In this document: positions 8,856 through 18,045 of the stretch, in pieces
Position numbering within the stretch: the stretch's first letter is position 1
Layout of the letters: each line of letters starts with the position of its first letter
Assembly: GCF_000013345.1 (NCBI RefSeq)
Contig: NC_007777.1
Location: 4,278,001-4,342,000, forward strand
Direction: 5' to 3'
DNA length: 64,000 bases
Source: Frankia casuarinae
GTDB taxonomy: Bacteria > Actinomycetota > Actinomycetes > Frankiales > Frankiaceae
Notes under the pieces: model-generated
Told to the model about the DNA's origin: nothing
Database searches by the model: none
What the model saw: the letters and a program-made list of their open reading frames with translations, nothing else
Translations under genes and position numbers: made by a program

Positions 8856-9211
8856 CAGAACGCTCCCCGGATGTGCTCGACACGAACCGGACCCGTCGAA
8901 GGACGGGACACCAGGAGGACGTCGAAACGCACCAATGACGAGGCGTGGGGGTGCTCGGCGAGCCACCGGGCGGCCAGGCGTCTGATCCGAGCCGCCTTGC
9001 GACCTACGACGGCCTCGGCGGCCGATCCGTAACGCGTCCCGGATCGGGTCTTGACCTCGCAGAACACCAGGCTCTCACCGTCCTGCACAACAAGGTCGAG
9101 CTCGCCCTCGCGGCAGCGCCAGTTACGGTCGAGGATCTCGGCGCCGACCGCCGCCAGATGGCGGGCGGCGACATCTTCGCCGAACCTGCCCAGTGCGTCC
9201 TTTGCCCGCAT
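8855..9211 (-). CDS. YraN/UPF0102 family endonuclease-like protein
   Basis: 118 residues. The family has a restriction-endonuclease-like fold and is nearly always beside comM, dprA or rnhB. The nuclease-type residues are visible: GEDVAARHL, then EGELDLVVQDG with the acidic pair and FCEVKTRSG with the E-x-K motif. The biochemical role is not settled in most bacteria. The ATG at 9211 is chosen because the family starts here (MRAKDALGRFGE); the open frame upstream to 9301 has no similarity. The stop overlaps the comM start. Confidence 0.92.
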   Translation of the reverse strand: MRAKDALGRFGEDVAARHLAAVGAEILDRNWRCREGELDLVVQDGESLVFCEVKTRSGTRYGSAAEAVVGRKAARIRRLAARWLAEHPHASSLVRFDVLLVSRPSTGPVRVEHIRGAF

Positions 9212-9511
9212 CGCCGCTCCCGTTCGCCGGGGGACGGGTGCCCGCCGGTCGTGACCAGCGTGGACGTGGGCGGGCCGGAGAGCCATCCACATGATCGACA
9301 TGTGGATGACGAGGGTTTCTCCACAGGAGCGAGCTGGGCGGACATCTCAGCGGGTCATCACGGACTTCGGTGACGGGTCGAATCGCACCGTCGATCCAGG
9401 CGACAGCCGACCGGAATGAGGTGCCGATCCGCCGAACATACCGCCGAGACGATCAAGATGCCGAGGCGATCAGGCAGCCGGGCCGGGAAAGCGTGACGCC
9501 GAGAGTCGGCG
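9212..9511. other. Intergenic region between the DUF2469 gene and yraN
   Basis: 300 bases without a supported gene. A perfect 10-bp inverted repeat at 9284-9308 is the only striking element. Because the flanking genes are otherwise tightly packed on the minus strand, this gap probably carries a promoter for yraN-comM-dprA and the end of the upstream transcript. Confidence 0.5.
9284..9308. promoter_or_regulatory. Perfect 10-bp inverted repeat upstream of yraN-comM-dprA
   Basis: CATCCACATG, a 5-base spacer ATCGA, then CATGTGGATG. It lies 73-97 bases before the yraN start. The symmetry suits a dimeric regulator, or a hairpin in the 5' leader; there is no T-run on either side, which speaks against an ordinary intrinsic terminator. 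Confidence 0.4.
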
Positions 9512-9808
9512 TCAGAGCTCGGCCTTGGTCAACTCCTCGACGTTGATATCTTTAAAGGTGACTACTCGGACATTCTTAACAAAACGCGCAGGCCGGAACA
9601 TGTCCCACACCCAGGCGTCCCGCAAGATCAACTCGAAGAAGACCTCGCCGTCCGTGCTGTTCCTGACCTCGATCTGGTAGTCGTTCGCGAGGTAGAAGCG
9701 GCGCTCGGTTTCGATCACATACGAGAACAGCCCCACCACGTCGCGGTACTCGCGATAGAGCTGCAGCTCCATCTCGGTCTCATACTTCTCGAGGTCTTCC
9801 GCGCTCAT
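9512..9808 (-). CDS. DUF2469 family protein
   Basis: 98 residues, the usual length. This is a small acidic actinobacterial protein ([20 protein letters not shown], then [16 protein letters not shown] and [12 protein letters not shown]) found next to rnhB across the phylum. No function has been shown. There is no signal peptide or membrane segment. Its ATG overlaps the rnhB stop as ATGA, so it is probably co-translated with RNase HII. Confidence 0.95.
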   Translation of the reverse strand: MSAEDLEKYETEMELQLYREYRDVVGLFSYVIETERRFYLANDYQIEVRNSTDGEVFFELILRDAWVWDMFRPARFVKNVRVVTFKDINVEELTKAEL

Positions 9809-10527
9809 ACAGTCTCCGTGACGCCATGCCGGCTGGTCACAAGCACCCTGTCCTCCAGCCGCAACGATCGTGCTTCCCTCGTCGTCGCCGCATGCGCAGC
9901 CACGTTGACGTACGACATCCGATGCTCGTCACACGGTCCGCAGCGCGCCAGCGCCGCCGCGTGGGCCGCGGTGACGTATCCCTTGTGCTGCGCGAAATCG
10001 TACTCGGCATAGCGCGTGTGCAACGCACGCATGATCCGGTCCCTCGTCACCTTCGCCACGACCGAAGCTGCCGCCACGCACGCGACCACCCGGTCTCCCT
10101 TCACCACCGCCAACGACTCCACTCCGAAACCGGCGACCGCGAATCCATCCGTGAGCACGTAACCCGGGCGCGCAGACAGGCGCGCCACCGCGCGTCGCAT
10201 TCCGGTGATGTTGGCCACGTGCAAGCCGACCCGATCGATCTCGGCCGCGGAGATGACGACGGTCGACCACGCCGCGGCGGCGGCCATCACGTCCTCGAAA
10301 ACGCTCTCACGGATCTGCTCGGTCAGGAGCTTGGAGTCAGCCAACCGCGCCAGCCGCTGACGAGCCTCCGGAGCCAGAATCACCGCGGCGATGACCAGGG
10401 GTCCGGCGCATGCCCCACGACCCGCCTCATCGACCCCTGCGACCGGGCCGAGACCATGCCTGTTCAGGGCGCGCTCGTAACCGAACAGCCCGGCATCCCG
10501 GCGAAGAGCGACACCGTAGTGTCTCAT
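9805..10527 (-). CDS. rnhB: Ribonuclease HII
   Basis: 240 residues. RNase HII removes ribonucleotides and RNA primers from RNA-DNA hybrids. The active-site motif [14 protein letters not shown] (Asp-Glu pair) is followed by DSKLLT, the Asp of YVLTDGF, and KVTRDRIM with the late metal ligand, all intact. The last 40 residues form a basic tail beyond the core fold. The ATG at 10527 overlaps the lepB stop as ATGA, which fixes the start. Confidence 0.96.
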   Translation of the reverse strand: MRHYGVALRRDAGLFGYERALNRHGLGPVAGVDEAGRGACAGPLVIAAVILAPEARQRLARLADSKLLTEQIRESVFEDVMAAAAAWSTVVISAAEIDRVGLHVANITGMRRAVARLSARPGYVLTDGFAVAGFGVESLAVVKGDRVVACVAAASVVAKVTRDRIMRALHTRYAEYDFAQHKGYVTAAHAAALARCGPCDEHRMSYVNVAAHAATTREARSLRLEDRVLVTSRHGVTETV

Positions 10528-11582
10528 GACGGACCGCGGCGGCGAGCCGTCCCTGGTGCGCGCGTGCGCGTGGATCCTCGTGGCATCCGGCGAGGCCGAC
10601 GGGTGGCGGTCCACGCCGGAGGGATCAGCACGGCAAGGGCGAACAGGGATACGTCATCCGTGGCCGGGTAGCCCGGCAGCGGCACCACGGCGTCGCCGGT
10701 AGAAGACAGCGCGGCGGATGTGGTCGACCCGGCCGACGCACGAGGAGCCGGAGGCAGCACCGACGCGGCGGGAATCCCGGCGAAATCGTTCGGAACGCCC
10801 AGGAATCCGAACCGGCCAAGTGGCCAGACACGGACGAAGGCCCGTCCCACCACCGCATGCTTCGGGATCGGTCCGTTCTGCCGGGCATCCGAGGAGGCCC
10901 CGCGATGGTCACCCATCACCCACAGGTAGCCAGCCGGGACGGTCAGCGGACCGAACCGCTGATAGTCGTTCTGGTAGACGTACGGCTCGTCGAGCGGATG
11001 GCCGTTGACCGAGACTCTGCCCGCGGTATCGCAACACGCGACCGTGTCGCCGCCGACCGCTATGACGCGTTTGATGAAGTCGGTCTCGCTCGGGGCCCCG
11101 AGACCCAACAGGTTCTGCGCGCCACGAACGAACCTGCTGAACGCGTTGCTCGGCGGCGGGACGACGGACTCGGCATGATCGAATCCGGTTCCCTTGCCAT
11201 TGAAGACGACGATCTCACCCCGGTGCACGTCGCGGAAGTGGTAGACGACCTTGTTGACGAGAACCCGGTCGTCAACCAGCAGCGTCCGCTCCATCGACTC
11301 CGAGGGGATCCAGAACGCCTGGACCAGAAAAGCCTTGATGAGCAGGGCGAGCAGAAAGGCGATCAGCACAAGGACCGGGAGCTCGCGGAGGAACGAGCCA
11401 CGGCCACGGGTCCGCGCCGCCTCGGGCCGGGAAACCCGACGACCGGTGGCTTCCGGACCGTCGGGCTGTGCCTGGTCCTTCGGGCCGTCAGGCTCGGCCG
11501 CAGGGCTCGGCCACGCACCGTCCGGCTGACCGCCATCGGTTCTTCCCGGTACCCGAGGCCCACTGGGATCGGATGCATTCAC
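10524..11582 (-). CDS. lepB: Signal peptidase I
   Basis: 352 residues. It cleaves signal peptides of exported proteins on the outer face of the membrane. A Pro/Gly-rich cytoplasmic tail (1-65) precedes the membrane anchor (about 67-91). Catalytic Ser96 lies in [11 protein letters not shown] and the general base Lys171 in [23 protein letters not shown] is the third family box. A second hydrophobic stretch near residue 310 and a basic tail end the protein. The start is GTG at 11582. It leads a lepB-rnhB-DUF2469 unit joined by ATGA overlaps and lies downstream of rplS. Confidence 0.95.
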   Translation of the reverse strand: MNASDPSGPRVPGRTDGGQPDGAWPSPAAEPDGPKDQAQPDGPEATGRRVSRPEAARTRGRGSFLRELPVLVLIAFLLALLIKAFLVQAFWIPSESMERTLLVDDRVLVNKVVYHFRDVHRGEIVVFNGKGTGFDHAESVVPPPSNAFSRFVRGAQNLLGLGAPSETDFIKRVIAVGGDTVACCDTAGRVSVNGHPLDEPYVYQNDYQRFGPLTVPAGYLWVMGDHRGASSDARQNGPIPKHAVVGRAFVRVWPLGRFGFLGVPNDFAGIPAASVLPPAPRASAGSTTSAALSSTGDAVVPLPGYPATDDVSLFALAVLIPPAWTATRRPRRMPRGSTRTRAPGTARRRGPS

Positions 11583-11766
11583 GCCGCCACCTCGCAGAAT
11601 CGACCGTCAAACCTCATCGGACCGGTCGACGTGCCACCAGCCGCACCTTGCGACAGCGTTGCGGACCGTGCCGCCTATCTTCGTCCATCAACGGCGGCGC
11701 CACCTGCACGGGCAACCGGCAAGTCGCGGATGGAGAATCCGGACGCGTCACGGGGTGGCGGTGGCC

Positions 11767-12123
11767 TCAGCGCGCGACCGGCTCACGCTTCTCCTTGATC
11801 TTGGCGGCCTTACCGCGCAGCTGACGCAGGTAGTACAGCTTGGCCCGTCGGACGTCACCACGGCTCACGATCTCGATCTTCGAGACGATCGGGCTGTGGA
11901 GGGGAAAGGTCCGCTCCACGCCTACGCCGAAGCTGACCTTACGGACGGTGAAGGTCTCCCGCACCCCGCCACCCTGGCGGCGGATGACGGCACCCTGGAA
12001 GACCTGGATGCGCTGACGGTTTCCTTCGACGACCCGCACGTGGACCTTGAGGGTGTCGCCCGGCCAGAACTCGGGCACGTCGGTCCTCAGCGACTCGGCG
12101 TCGAGGCTGTCCAGGGTGTGCAT
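11767..12123 (-). CDS. rplS: 50S ribosomal protein L19
   Basis: 118 residues, standard length. L19 sits at the interface of the two ribosomal subunits. The family motifs [32 protein letters not shown] and [19 protein letters not shown] are all present. The ATG at 12123 gives the expected start; the frame is open further upstream without similarity. It follows trmD, as in most bacteria, with a 220-base gap. Confidence 0.98.
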   Translation of the reverse strand: MHTLDSLDAESLRTDVPEFWPGDTLKVHVRVVEGNRQRIQVFQGAVIRRQGGGVRETFTVRKVSFGVGVERTFPLHSPIVSKIEIVSRGDVRRAKLYYLRQLRGKAAKIKEKREPVAR

Positions 12124-12343
12124 GGCAGTCGCTTCCTGAAGAGTTGAGATGGATGGTCCGCGGCCCCGGAACGCACCGAGGTGGACAATCCGTGGTCGAG
12201 GCCGACCCGGCCGGCATGGGTGGACGCAATCACCGCGAGGTGTCCCGCGGGAAAGACATGCGACCCGAGGCCGCCCGAACCGGTCACGAACCGACGGACA
12301 CTGCATCCTACTGTGCCACACCCGGGAGAGAGAGCGGACCGCC

Positions 12344-13156
12344 CTACCCCTCGCCCGGCCCCTCGACGTCACGATGATGGATCAGGCCCGTCCCCTCGGT
12401 GGGGGCCGGCAGCATCCGCCCGGCCGCCTCGGCCGCGGCGGCAGCGAGTACGACTCGGTCCGCTTCGGCGAACTCGCGGTGTTCCAGGAGGTCCGGGCGC
12501 CGCAACAGGGTACGACGAAGCGCCTGGGAACGACGCCAGCGGGCGATCGCCTCATGATCGCCTGAGCGGAGAACGGGCGGCACCTCGGTCCCCCGCCATA
12601 CCGGCGGACGGGTGTAGACCGGGCCCTCCAGCAAGCCGTCGGAGAAAGAGTCATCGGCGACTGAGGCGCTGTTACCGAGTACTCCGGGCAGCAGCCGCGT
12701 AACCGCTTCGAGAATCACCAGGGTCGCGGCCTCGCCCCCGGCCAGCACATAGTCTCCAATGGAGATCTCGTCATCGGCCCAGGTCTCGATCACTCTGGCG
12801 TCGATGCCCTCGTAGCGCCCGCAGCAGAACACCAGCCAGGGCTCGCGCGCCAGTTCTTCGGCGTGGCGCTGAGTGAACGGAGTCCCCGCCGGGGTCGGCA
12901 CGACGACCCGGGGCCGGCTATCGGCCACTCGTGCGGTGATCTGCGACAACGCCGCGTCCCAGGGCTCGGGCCGCATGACCATCCCCGGGCCTCCCCCGTA
13001 GGGGGCGTCATCCACGGTGCGATGAACATCCGTGGTCCACATCCGCAGATCATGTGTATGGATCTGCAGGGTTCCGTGCTCCTGAGCCCGGCCCACGAGC
13101 GACAGACGCAGGGGCTCGAGATAGGCCGGGAAGATGGTGACGATGTCGGCGCGCAT
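12344..13156 (-). CDS. trmD: tRNA (guanine-N1)-methyltransferase TrmD
   Basis: 270 residues. TrmD methylates G37 next to the anticodon, using S-adenosylmethionine, and prevents frameshifting. The SPOUT knot is visible: [28 protein letters not shown], and [19 protein letters not shown], followed by the C-terminal helical domain. ATG at 13156 begins [16 protein letters not shown]. The gene is part of the rpsP-khpA-rimM-trmD-rplS order; a perfect 18-bp duplication lies just upstream. Confidence 0.98.
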   Translation of the reverse strand: MRADIVTIFPAYLEPLRLSLVGRAQEHGTLQIHTHDLRMWTTDVHRTVDDAPYGGGPGMVMRPEPWDAALSQITARVADSRPRVVVPTPAGTPFTQRHAEELAREPWLVFCCGRYEGIDARVIETWADDEISIGDYVLAGGEAATLVILEAVTRLLPGVLGNSASVADDSFSDGLLEGPVYTRPPVWRGTEVPPVLRSGDHEAIARWRRSQALRRTLLRRPDLLEHREFAEADRVVLAAAAAEAAGRMLPAPTEGTGLIHHRDVEGPGEG

Positions 13157-13162
13157 CGGCTG

Positions 13163-13198
13163 CTTTCAGAGATATCGGCTCTTTCAGAGATATCGGCT
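13163..13198. repeat. Perfect 18-bp tandem duplication between rimM and trmD
   Basis: CTTTCAGAGATATCGGCT occurs twice without a break (13163-13180 and 13181-13198). It starts 7 bases before the trmD ATG, so it covers the place where a ribosome binding site would be. On the trmD strand the repeat reads AGCCGATATCTCTGAAAG. Confidence 0.85.
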
Positions 13199-13278
13199 GC
13201 CTGCCCAGAAACCCGATCTACCCGCCAGCCGAAGACCGGGCCGAGGGCGCGCAGCCGACTTCCCGCCCAGGACCCGGG

Positions 13279-13818
13279 TTAATCGAGATCGAGCAGGCCG
13301 GGCGGCGGATCCACGACGATCCGGCCGGCGGGGGGGTCGACGGTCGGCACGATGTCACGGACGAAGGGGACGAGATGCTCGCCACCGTCCGGGCCGCCGA
13401 TCGCGAGCAGGTCTCCCGCAGGGGAGTGAATGATGTCGGTGACGTGCCCCAACAACATGCCCGCCGTGGTCACCGCCCGCAGGCCGACCAGGTCCCGATC
13501 CCACCACATCTCCACGGCTTCGCCGTCACCGTCGGCGTCGTCGAGCGGCGATCCCGCCTGATCCGCGTCGATGGTCAGGAGCACGCCGCGCAGCGCCTCC
13601 GCGGCGCCACGATCGTCCACCCCGCGAAAGTGAAGCAACAGGCGGCCCGAGTGCCAATGAGCGCCGGAGACGGTGAGCGCAGTCCCCCCCCCCTCGCGAC
13701 CGAGGACCGCCCCTACGACAAACCTGCGGTGGGGCACGTCGGTACGAATCTCGATCGTGACCTCACCGCGGATGCCATGCGGACGGCCGATCCGCCCGAC
13801 GACGATCTCCTCAGCCAC
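13279..13818 (-). CDS. rimM: Ribosome maturation factor RimM
   Basis: 179 residues. RimM binds ribosomal protein S19 and helps mature the 30S head. The N-terminal barrel begins EEIVVGRIGRPHGIRGEV, the family signature, and the C-terminal PRC-barrel contains WWDRDLVGLRAVTTAGMLLG and the final HLVPFVRDIVPTVDPPAGRI. ATG at 13818. It lies between khpA and trmD on the same strand. Confidence 0.96.
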   Translation of the reverse strand: MAEEIVVGRIGRPHGIRGEVTIEIRTDVPHRRFVVGAVLGREGGGTALTVSGAHWHSGRLLLHFRGVDDRGAAEALRGVLLTIDADQAGSPLDDADGDGEAVEMWWDRDLVGLRAVTTAGMLLGHVTDIIHSPAGDLLAIGGPDGGEHLVPFVRDIVPTVDPPAGRIVVDPPPGLLDLD

Positions 13819-13865
13819 GACTTCTCGGGCAATCAGGACGAAGCTCGCGACAACGCCGACAGATC

Positions 13866-14099
13866 CTAACGATCCACATCGACGACGTCGATCCGAAGGC
13901 CCCGGCCTCCGACACCACCCATCACCGTGCGCAGCGCACGAGCGGTACGACCTCGCCGACCGATGACCTTCCCGAGATCTTCGGGGTGCACCCGAACCTC
14001 CAGGGTGCGTCCACGCCGACCGTTGTTCAGGTCCACCCGGACGTCGTCGGGGTGATCGACGATGCCTCGCACGAGATGTTCGAGGGCCGCCTCCAGCAC
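13866..14099 (-). CDS. khpA: KH-domain RNA-binding protein KhpA
   Basis: 77 residues, a single KH domain. The GxxG loop is GRRG in DLGKVIGRRGRTARALRT. KhpA pairs with KhpB in other bacteria and binds many RNAs; it is the usual small gene between rpsP and rimM. The start is GTG at 14099, directly abutting the TAG stop of rpsP with no spacer, so translation is likely coupled. Confidence 0.94.
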   Translation of the reverse strand: MLEAALEHLVRGIVDHPDDVRVDLNNGRRGRTLEVRVHPEDLGKVIGRRGRTARALRTVMGGVGGRGLRIDVVDVDR

Positions 14100-14546
14100 C
14101 TACTGCCCCGCGGCCGGTGCGTCCGTGGCCGGGGCGGCTTCCGCTTCCTCTGCCGACCCGGACTTCTTGGCCTTCTTCGGCGTGGTCGCCGGCCGGTCCT
14201 CGGCGCCCGCGGCGGCCCGCGCGGCCGCCTGGAAGATCTCCCGCTTGTCCGCCTTTGGCTCGGCGACCTTCATCGGCGGGGGCGCCGGCAGGTTCTTGAA
14301 CTTCTGCCAGTCCCCGGTGACCTTGAGGATCGCGAGGACGGGCTCGGTGGGCTGTGCACCGACCGAGAGCCAGTGCCCCACCCGCTCGGCGTCGACCTTG
14401 ATGATGCTCGGGTCAGACTTGGGGTGGTACTGCCCGATGGACTCGATGACCCGACCATCCCGCTTGGTACGGGCATCGGCCACGACGATGCGGTAGTGCG
14501 GCTCGCGCATCTTGCCGAGACGCTGCAGTTTAATCTTGGTTGCCAC
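14100..14546 (-). CDS. rpsP: 30S ribosomal protein S16
   Basis: 148 residues, longer than the roughly 80 of E. coli because of a charged Ala/Lys/Glu tail after residue 90, common in actinobacteria. The core has [32 protein letters not shown] and [13 protein letters not shown] chose GTG at 14546, giving VATKIKLQ; the upstream open frame to 14642 has no similarity. First gene of the rpsP-khpA-rimM-trmD-rplS group. Confidence 0.97.
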   Translation of the reverse strand: MATKIKLQRLGKMREPHYRIVVADARTKRDGRVIESIGQYHPKSDPSIIKVDAERVGHWLSVGAQPTEPVLAILKVTGDWQKFKNLPAPPPMKVAEPKADKREIFQAAARAAAGAEDRPATTPKKAKKSGSAEEAEAAPATDAPAAGQ

Positions 14547-14794
14547 GGTGGTCGAACGGCTCCAGACATGTCGATGACCACTGGTTTTCCATGGCTGCGC
14601 ATGGAGCCCCGGTGGTGGGAAGCACCCGCGCCGGACAGCCACTCACACATCTCCCGCGCGACACCGCGAGGAATGAGGGCAGCCACACCGACGCTGGCAG
14701 GCAGGGCCTGTATTGAGCTTACAGTCTGCCAGATCGTGACCGCCGCACACGAGCGGGGAGCCCGTGCACCCGCCCCACGGCCGCATCGCGCGGG

Positions 14795-16348
14795 TCAACG
14801 GCCCCCGCGGGGGCCGCGCGGCGGCATCCCACCGAAGCCGTCCTGCTGCCGCATCAGCGCCGAGAGATCCGGCATGCCGTCCGGAAGCGCGGGGCCCTTC
14901 GCCGCCCGCTCCTGCGCAGTGGACTTCTGCGCCTTGGCCTGGGCCGCCCGTGCCGCCGGATTACCCTTGCGACTGGCTCCCTTGCCCTTCTTCGCGGCCT
15001 TGCGAGCCGAGGCGGCCTTCGCTCGACCCATCCCCCCCGGCATCCCCATGCCGCCAGCCATCTGTCGCATCATCTTGCGGGCCTCGGCGAACCGGTCCAG
15101 CAACTGGTTGACCTCGGTGACCGTGACCCCGGATCCACGCGCGACCCGAGCCTTGCGGGACGCCTGCAGGATCCTGGGATCACGCCGTTCCGTCGGCGTC
15201 ATGGACCGAATGATCGCAACCACCCGATCGACGTCCCGATCGTCGACCTGCGCCAGTTGATCCTTCATCTGGCCCATCCCCGGCAGCATGCCGAGCAGGT
15301 TGCCGATCGGGCCCATCTTGCGGACCGCGAGCATCTGCTCGAGGAAATCCTCGAGAGTGAACTCGGAGGCGACCATCTTCGCCGCCATGGCCTCGGCCTG
15401 CTCGGCCTCGAACGCCTTCTCGGCCTGCTCGATGAGGGTGAGGACGTCACCCATGCCGAGGATCCGCGACGCCATGCGTTCCGGGTGGAAGACGTCGAAG
15501 TCGTCCAGGGCCTCACCGGTGGAGGCGAACATGATCGGCCGACCGGTCACCTGGGCGACCGAAAGGGCCGCACCACCGCGCGCGTCGCCATCGAGCTTGG
15601 TCAGGACCACGCCGCTGAATCCCACGCCATCGGCGAAGGCGCTCGCGGTCGCGACCGCGTCCTGACCGATCATCGCGTCCAGGACGAAGAGAATCTCATC
15701 CGGTGAGACGGCGTCGCGGATGTCGGCCGCCTGCCGCATCATCTCCTCGTCGACGCCGAGCCGCCCGGCCGTGTCGACGACGACCACATCGAAGACCTGC
15801 CGGTGCGCGTGCGCGAGCGCGTCGCGCGCGACGCGCACCGGATCCCCGACCCCGTTGCCGGGCTCGGGCGCGAAGACCTCCACCCCGGCCCGCGCCCCGA
15901 CCACCTGCAGTTGGTTGACCGCGTTCGGACGCTGCAGGTCGGCCGCGACCAGCAGCGGGGTGTGACCCTGAGCCTTGAGCCAGCGCCCGAGCTTGCCGGC
16001 CAGGGTGGTCTTACCCGTTCCCTGCAGGCCGGCGAGCAGGATCACCGTCGGCGGGGTCTTGGCGTACCGCAGCGTCGTCGTGCCGCCGCCGAGGATCGCG
16101 ACGAGCTCCTCATTGACAATCTTGATTACCTGCTGGGCAGGGTTCAACGACGCACTGACCTCGGCGCCGCGGGCACGCTCCTTCACCGCGGCCACGAAGC
16201 CACGGACGACCGGGAGCGCGACGTCCGCCTCGAGCAGAGCCACCCGGATCTCCCGCGCGGTGGCGTCGATGTCGGCATCGGTAAGGCGCCCTCTGCCACG
16301 CAGCGACGCGAAGACCTTGTCGAGGCGGCTGGAAAGGGTGTCGAACAC
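14795..16348 (-). CDS. ffh: Signal recognition particle protein Ffh
   Basis: 517 residues. Ffh with 4.5S RNA brings nascent membrane proteins to FtsY. The N domain (1 to about 85) leads into the G domain with G1 GLQGTGKTT, DTAGRLGVDEEMM and the TKLDGDARGG motif; the Met-rich M domain follows (about 330-435) and the tail is basic with several GM repeats. The GTG at 16348 (VFDTLSSRLDKVF) has GGAG 9 bases upstream. The gene for the RNA partner is not in the window. Confidence 0.97.
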   Translation of the reverse strand: MFDTLSSRLDKVFASLRGRGRLTDADIDATAREIRVALLEADVALPVVRGFVAAVKERARGAEVSASLNPAQQVIKIVNEELVAILGGGTTTLRYAKTPPTVILLAGLQGTGKTTLAGKLGRWLKAQGHTPLLVAADLQRPNAVNQLQVVGARAGVEVFAPEPGNGVGDPVRVARDALAHAHRQVFDVVVVDTAGRLGVDEEMMRQAADIRDAVSPDEILFVLDAMIGQDAVATASAFADGVGFSGVVLTKLDGDARGGAALSVAQVTGRPIMFASTGEALDDFDVFHPERMASRILGMGDVLTLIEQAEKAFEAEQAEAMAAKMVASEFTLEDFLEQMLAVRKMGPIGNLLGMLPGMGQMKDQLAQVDDRDVDRVVAIIRSMTPTERRDPRILQASRKARVARGSGVTVTEVNQLLDRFAEARKMMRQMAGGMGMPGGMGRAKAASARKAAKKGKGASRKGNPAARAAQAKAQKSTAQERAAKGPALPDGMPDLSALMRQQDGFGGMPPRGPRGGR

Positions 16349-16737
16349 GCGCACACACTCCGAGATCGCAGACGGACCGCAGGGACCAGCGTACGCACCC
16401 GACGACGAAGGCAGCACACCCCCGTGTCCGATCAACCGACGGCGTCACGCATCGGCCGATCGACGCGGACGCGACGTGCGCGGCCCGGCGAGGCATGCCC
16501 GCACGGACGCCGGCCTGGTCATTCACCTGCCGGGTCCGCCCTCTGCGCTGAGGAGGGCGAGACGCCTCGCCGGACGCTCACCCCCCAGCCAGGAGAACAC
16601 CGAGGAACATGTCGCGGCTGACCGCGGAGCCCCACAGCTCCGCTCAGTGATGAAGCTTAGGTCACATGCCGAACGACCGGAAGGTCTTGACGCTGAGCAC
16701 GTTGTGGTCTTCGTCGATCCGGCGGCCACTCGATCGA
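16349..16737. other. Intergenic region between ftsY and ffh
   Basis: 389 bases with no supported gene. A GC-rich hairpin at 16624-16643 lies about 100 bases past the ftsY stop. Some actinomycetes carry amtB-glnB-glnD between ftsY and ffh; nothing of that kind is present here. Confidence 0.5.
16618..16647 (-). terminator. Possible terminator hairpin downstream of ftsY
   Basis: GCGGAGC, a six-base loop CCCACA, then GCTCCGC form a 7-bp stem, and flanking CTGA/TCAG can extend it across a two-base bulge. It stands about 95 bases after the ftsY stop. No T-run follows, which is common for actinobacterial terminators but leaves the call weak. Confidence 0.35.
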
Positions 16738-17982
16738 TCAGCCGGCTTCGCCCAACAGCGCGTCGACGAACGCCTCCGGCTCGAAGGGAGCAAGATCGTC
16801 TGGACCCTCTCCCAAGCCGATCAGTTTCACCGGCATACCGAGCTCGCGCTGCACGGCGATGACGATCCCGCCCTTGGCCGTACCGTCCAGCTTGGTCAGC
16901 ACGACTCCGGTGAGATCAACCGCCTGCGTGAACACCTGCGCCTGGACAAGCGCGTTCTGACCGGTCGTGGCGTCAAGCACGAGCAGCACCTCGTCGACCG
17001 GACCGTGCTTGCCCACCACTCTTTTAATCTTCGCCAGCTCGTCCATCAGACCTGCCTTGGTGTGCAGCCGGCCGGCGGTGTCGATCAACACGGTGTCCAC
17101 GCCGCTCTGCGTGCCCTGTCGGACCGCATCGAACGCCACCGACGCCGGGTCACCCCCCTCGGCCCCGCGGACCGTGATCGCGCCGACCCGTTCACCCCAG
17201 GTCTGAAGCTGATCCGCGGCCGCGGCACGGAACGTGTCCGCCGCGCCCAGCACGACCGTACGCCCGTCCGCGACCAGCAGCCGCGCGATTTTTCCACAGG
17301 TCGTGGTCTTGCCCGTGCCGTTGACACCGACGACGAGCACGACGGCGGGACGATCCGGGGCCGTCGTGCGCAGCGATCGGTCGGTCGTCGTACCGATCTG
17401 GGCGAGCAGCTCGTCGCGCAGCATCTCCCGCACATCCGCGGGCGTGCGGGCACCGAGCACCTTCGTGCGTTCCCGCAGCGCGGCGACCAGCTCGGTGGTC
17501 GCCGTGACCCCGACGTCGGCGAGGAGCAGGGTCGCCTCCACGTCTTCCCACGCGTCCTCGTCGAGATTGTCGCCGGACAGCAGGGAGAGCAGTCCGCGAC
17601 CGAGCGCGTTCTGCGAACGAGCCAGCCGCAGGCGCAGCCGGACGAGGCGGCCGGCTGCCGGCGGCGGTGCCTCCGGTGGGATCCGCTCCTGGACCGGGAT
17701 CCCCGGCGCGGCCGGTATCTCGGCGAGCGGGGCGCCGACGCCATCGCTCTCCGTCGGGGATGGCGGCAGCACATCGGGAAGACCGATGTCGTCGACCGTC
17801 CTGGTCGCCGAATCGCGGGGTACCTCGGCGTCGTCACCGACCCCGGGACGGTAGTCGGCGCCCGGGCGCGGGCCTTCCTCGATGGATCGGCGGGGGCGTC
17901 GACGCAGGGCCGTGCCGGCCACCAGGCCCACGGTGGCCAGTACGACGACGGTGATGACGACGATCAGGATGAGGAGCTCCAC
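16738..17982 (-). CDS. ftsY: Signal recognition particle receptor FtsY
   Basis: 414 residues. FtsY is the membrane-bound GTPase that docks the Ffh-ribosome complex. Residues 3-25 are a hydrophobic membrane anchor, then an acidic Pro-rich A region (30-110), the N domain, and the G domain with G1 GVNGTGKTTTCGK, DTAGRLHTKAGLMDEL and TKLDGTAKGG, ending GLGEGPDDLAPFEPEAFVDALL. ATG at 17982. It lies 63 bases after smc on the same strand and upstream of its partner ffh. Confidence 0.97.
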   Translation of the reverse strand: MELLILIVVITVVVLATVGLVAGTALRRRPRRSIEEGPRPGADYRPGVGDDAEVPRDSATRTVDDIGLPDVLPPSPTESDGVGAPLAEIPAAPGIPVQERIPPEAPPPAAGRLVRLRLRLARSQNALGRGLLSLLSGDNLDEDAWEDVEATLLLADVGVTATTELVAALRERTKVLGARTPADVREMLRDELLAQIGTTTDRSLRTTAPDRPAVVLVVGVNGTGKTTTCGKIARLLVADGRTVVLGAADTFRAAAADQLQTWGERVGAITVRGAEGGDPASVAFDAVRQGTQSGVDTVLIDTAGRLHTKAGLMDELAKIKRVVGKHGPVDEVLLVLDATTGQNALVQAQVFTQAVDLTGVVLTKLDGTAKGGIVIAVQRELGMPVKLIGLGEGPDDLAPFEPEAFVDALLGEAG

Positions 17983-18045
17983 GTACCGATCCTGACAGAT
18001 GACGCCACAAGGCCGTGGCGCTCGCCCGGCGGGAGGGCGGCGGCG

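Noticed and set aside
16610-16651. 13-codon frame MSRLTAEPHSSAQ with a GAGGAA site on the plus strand
   Set aside because: No plus-strand gene follows that it could lead, and the same bases form the hairpin after ftsY.
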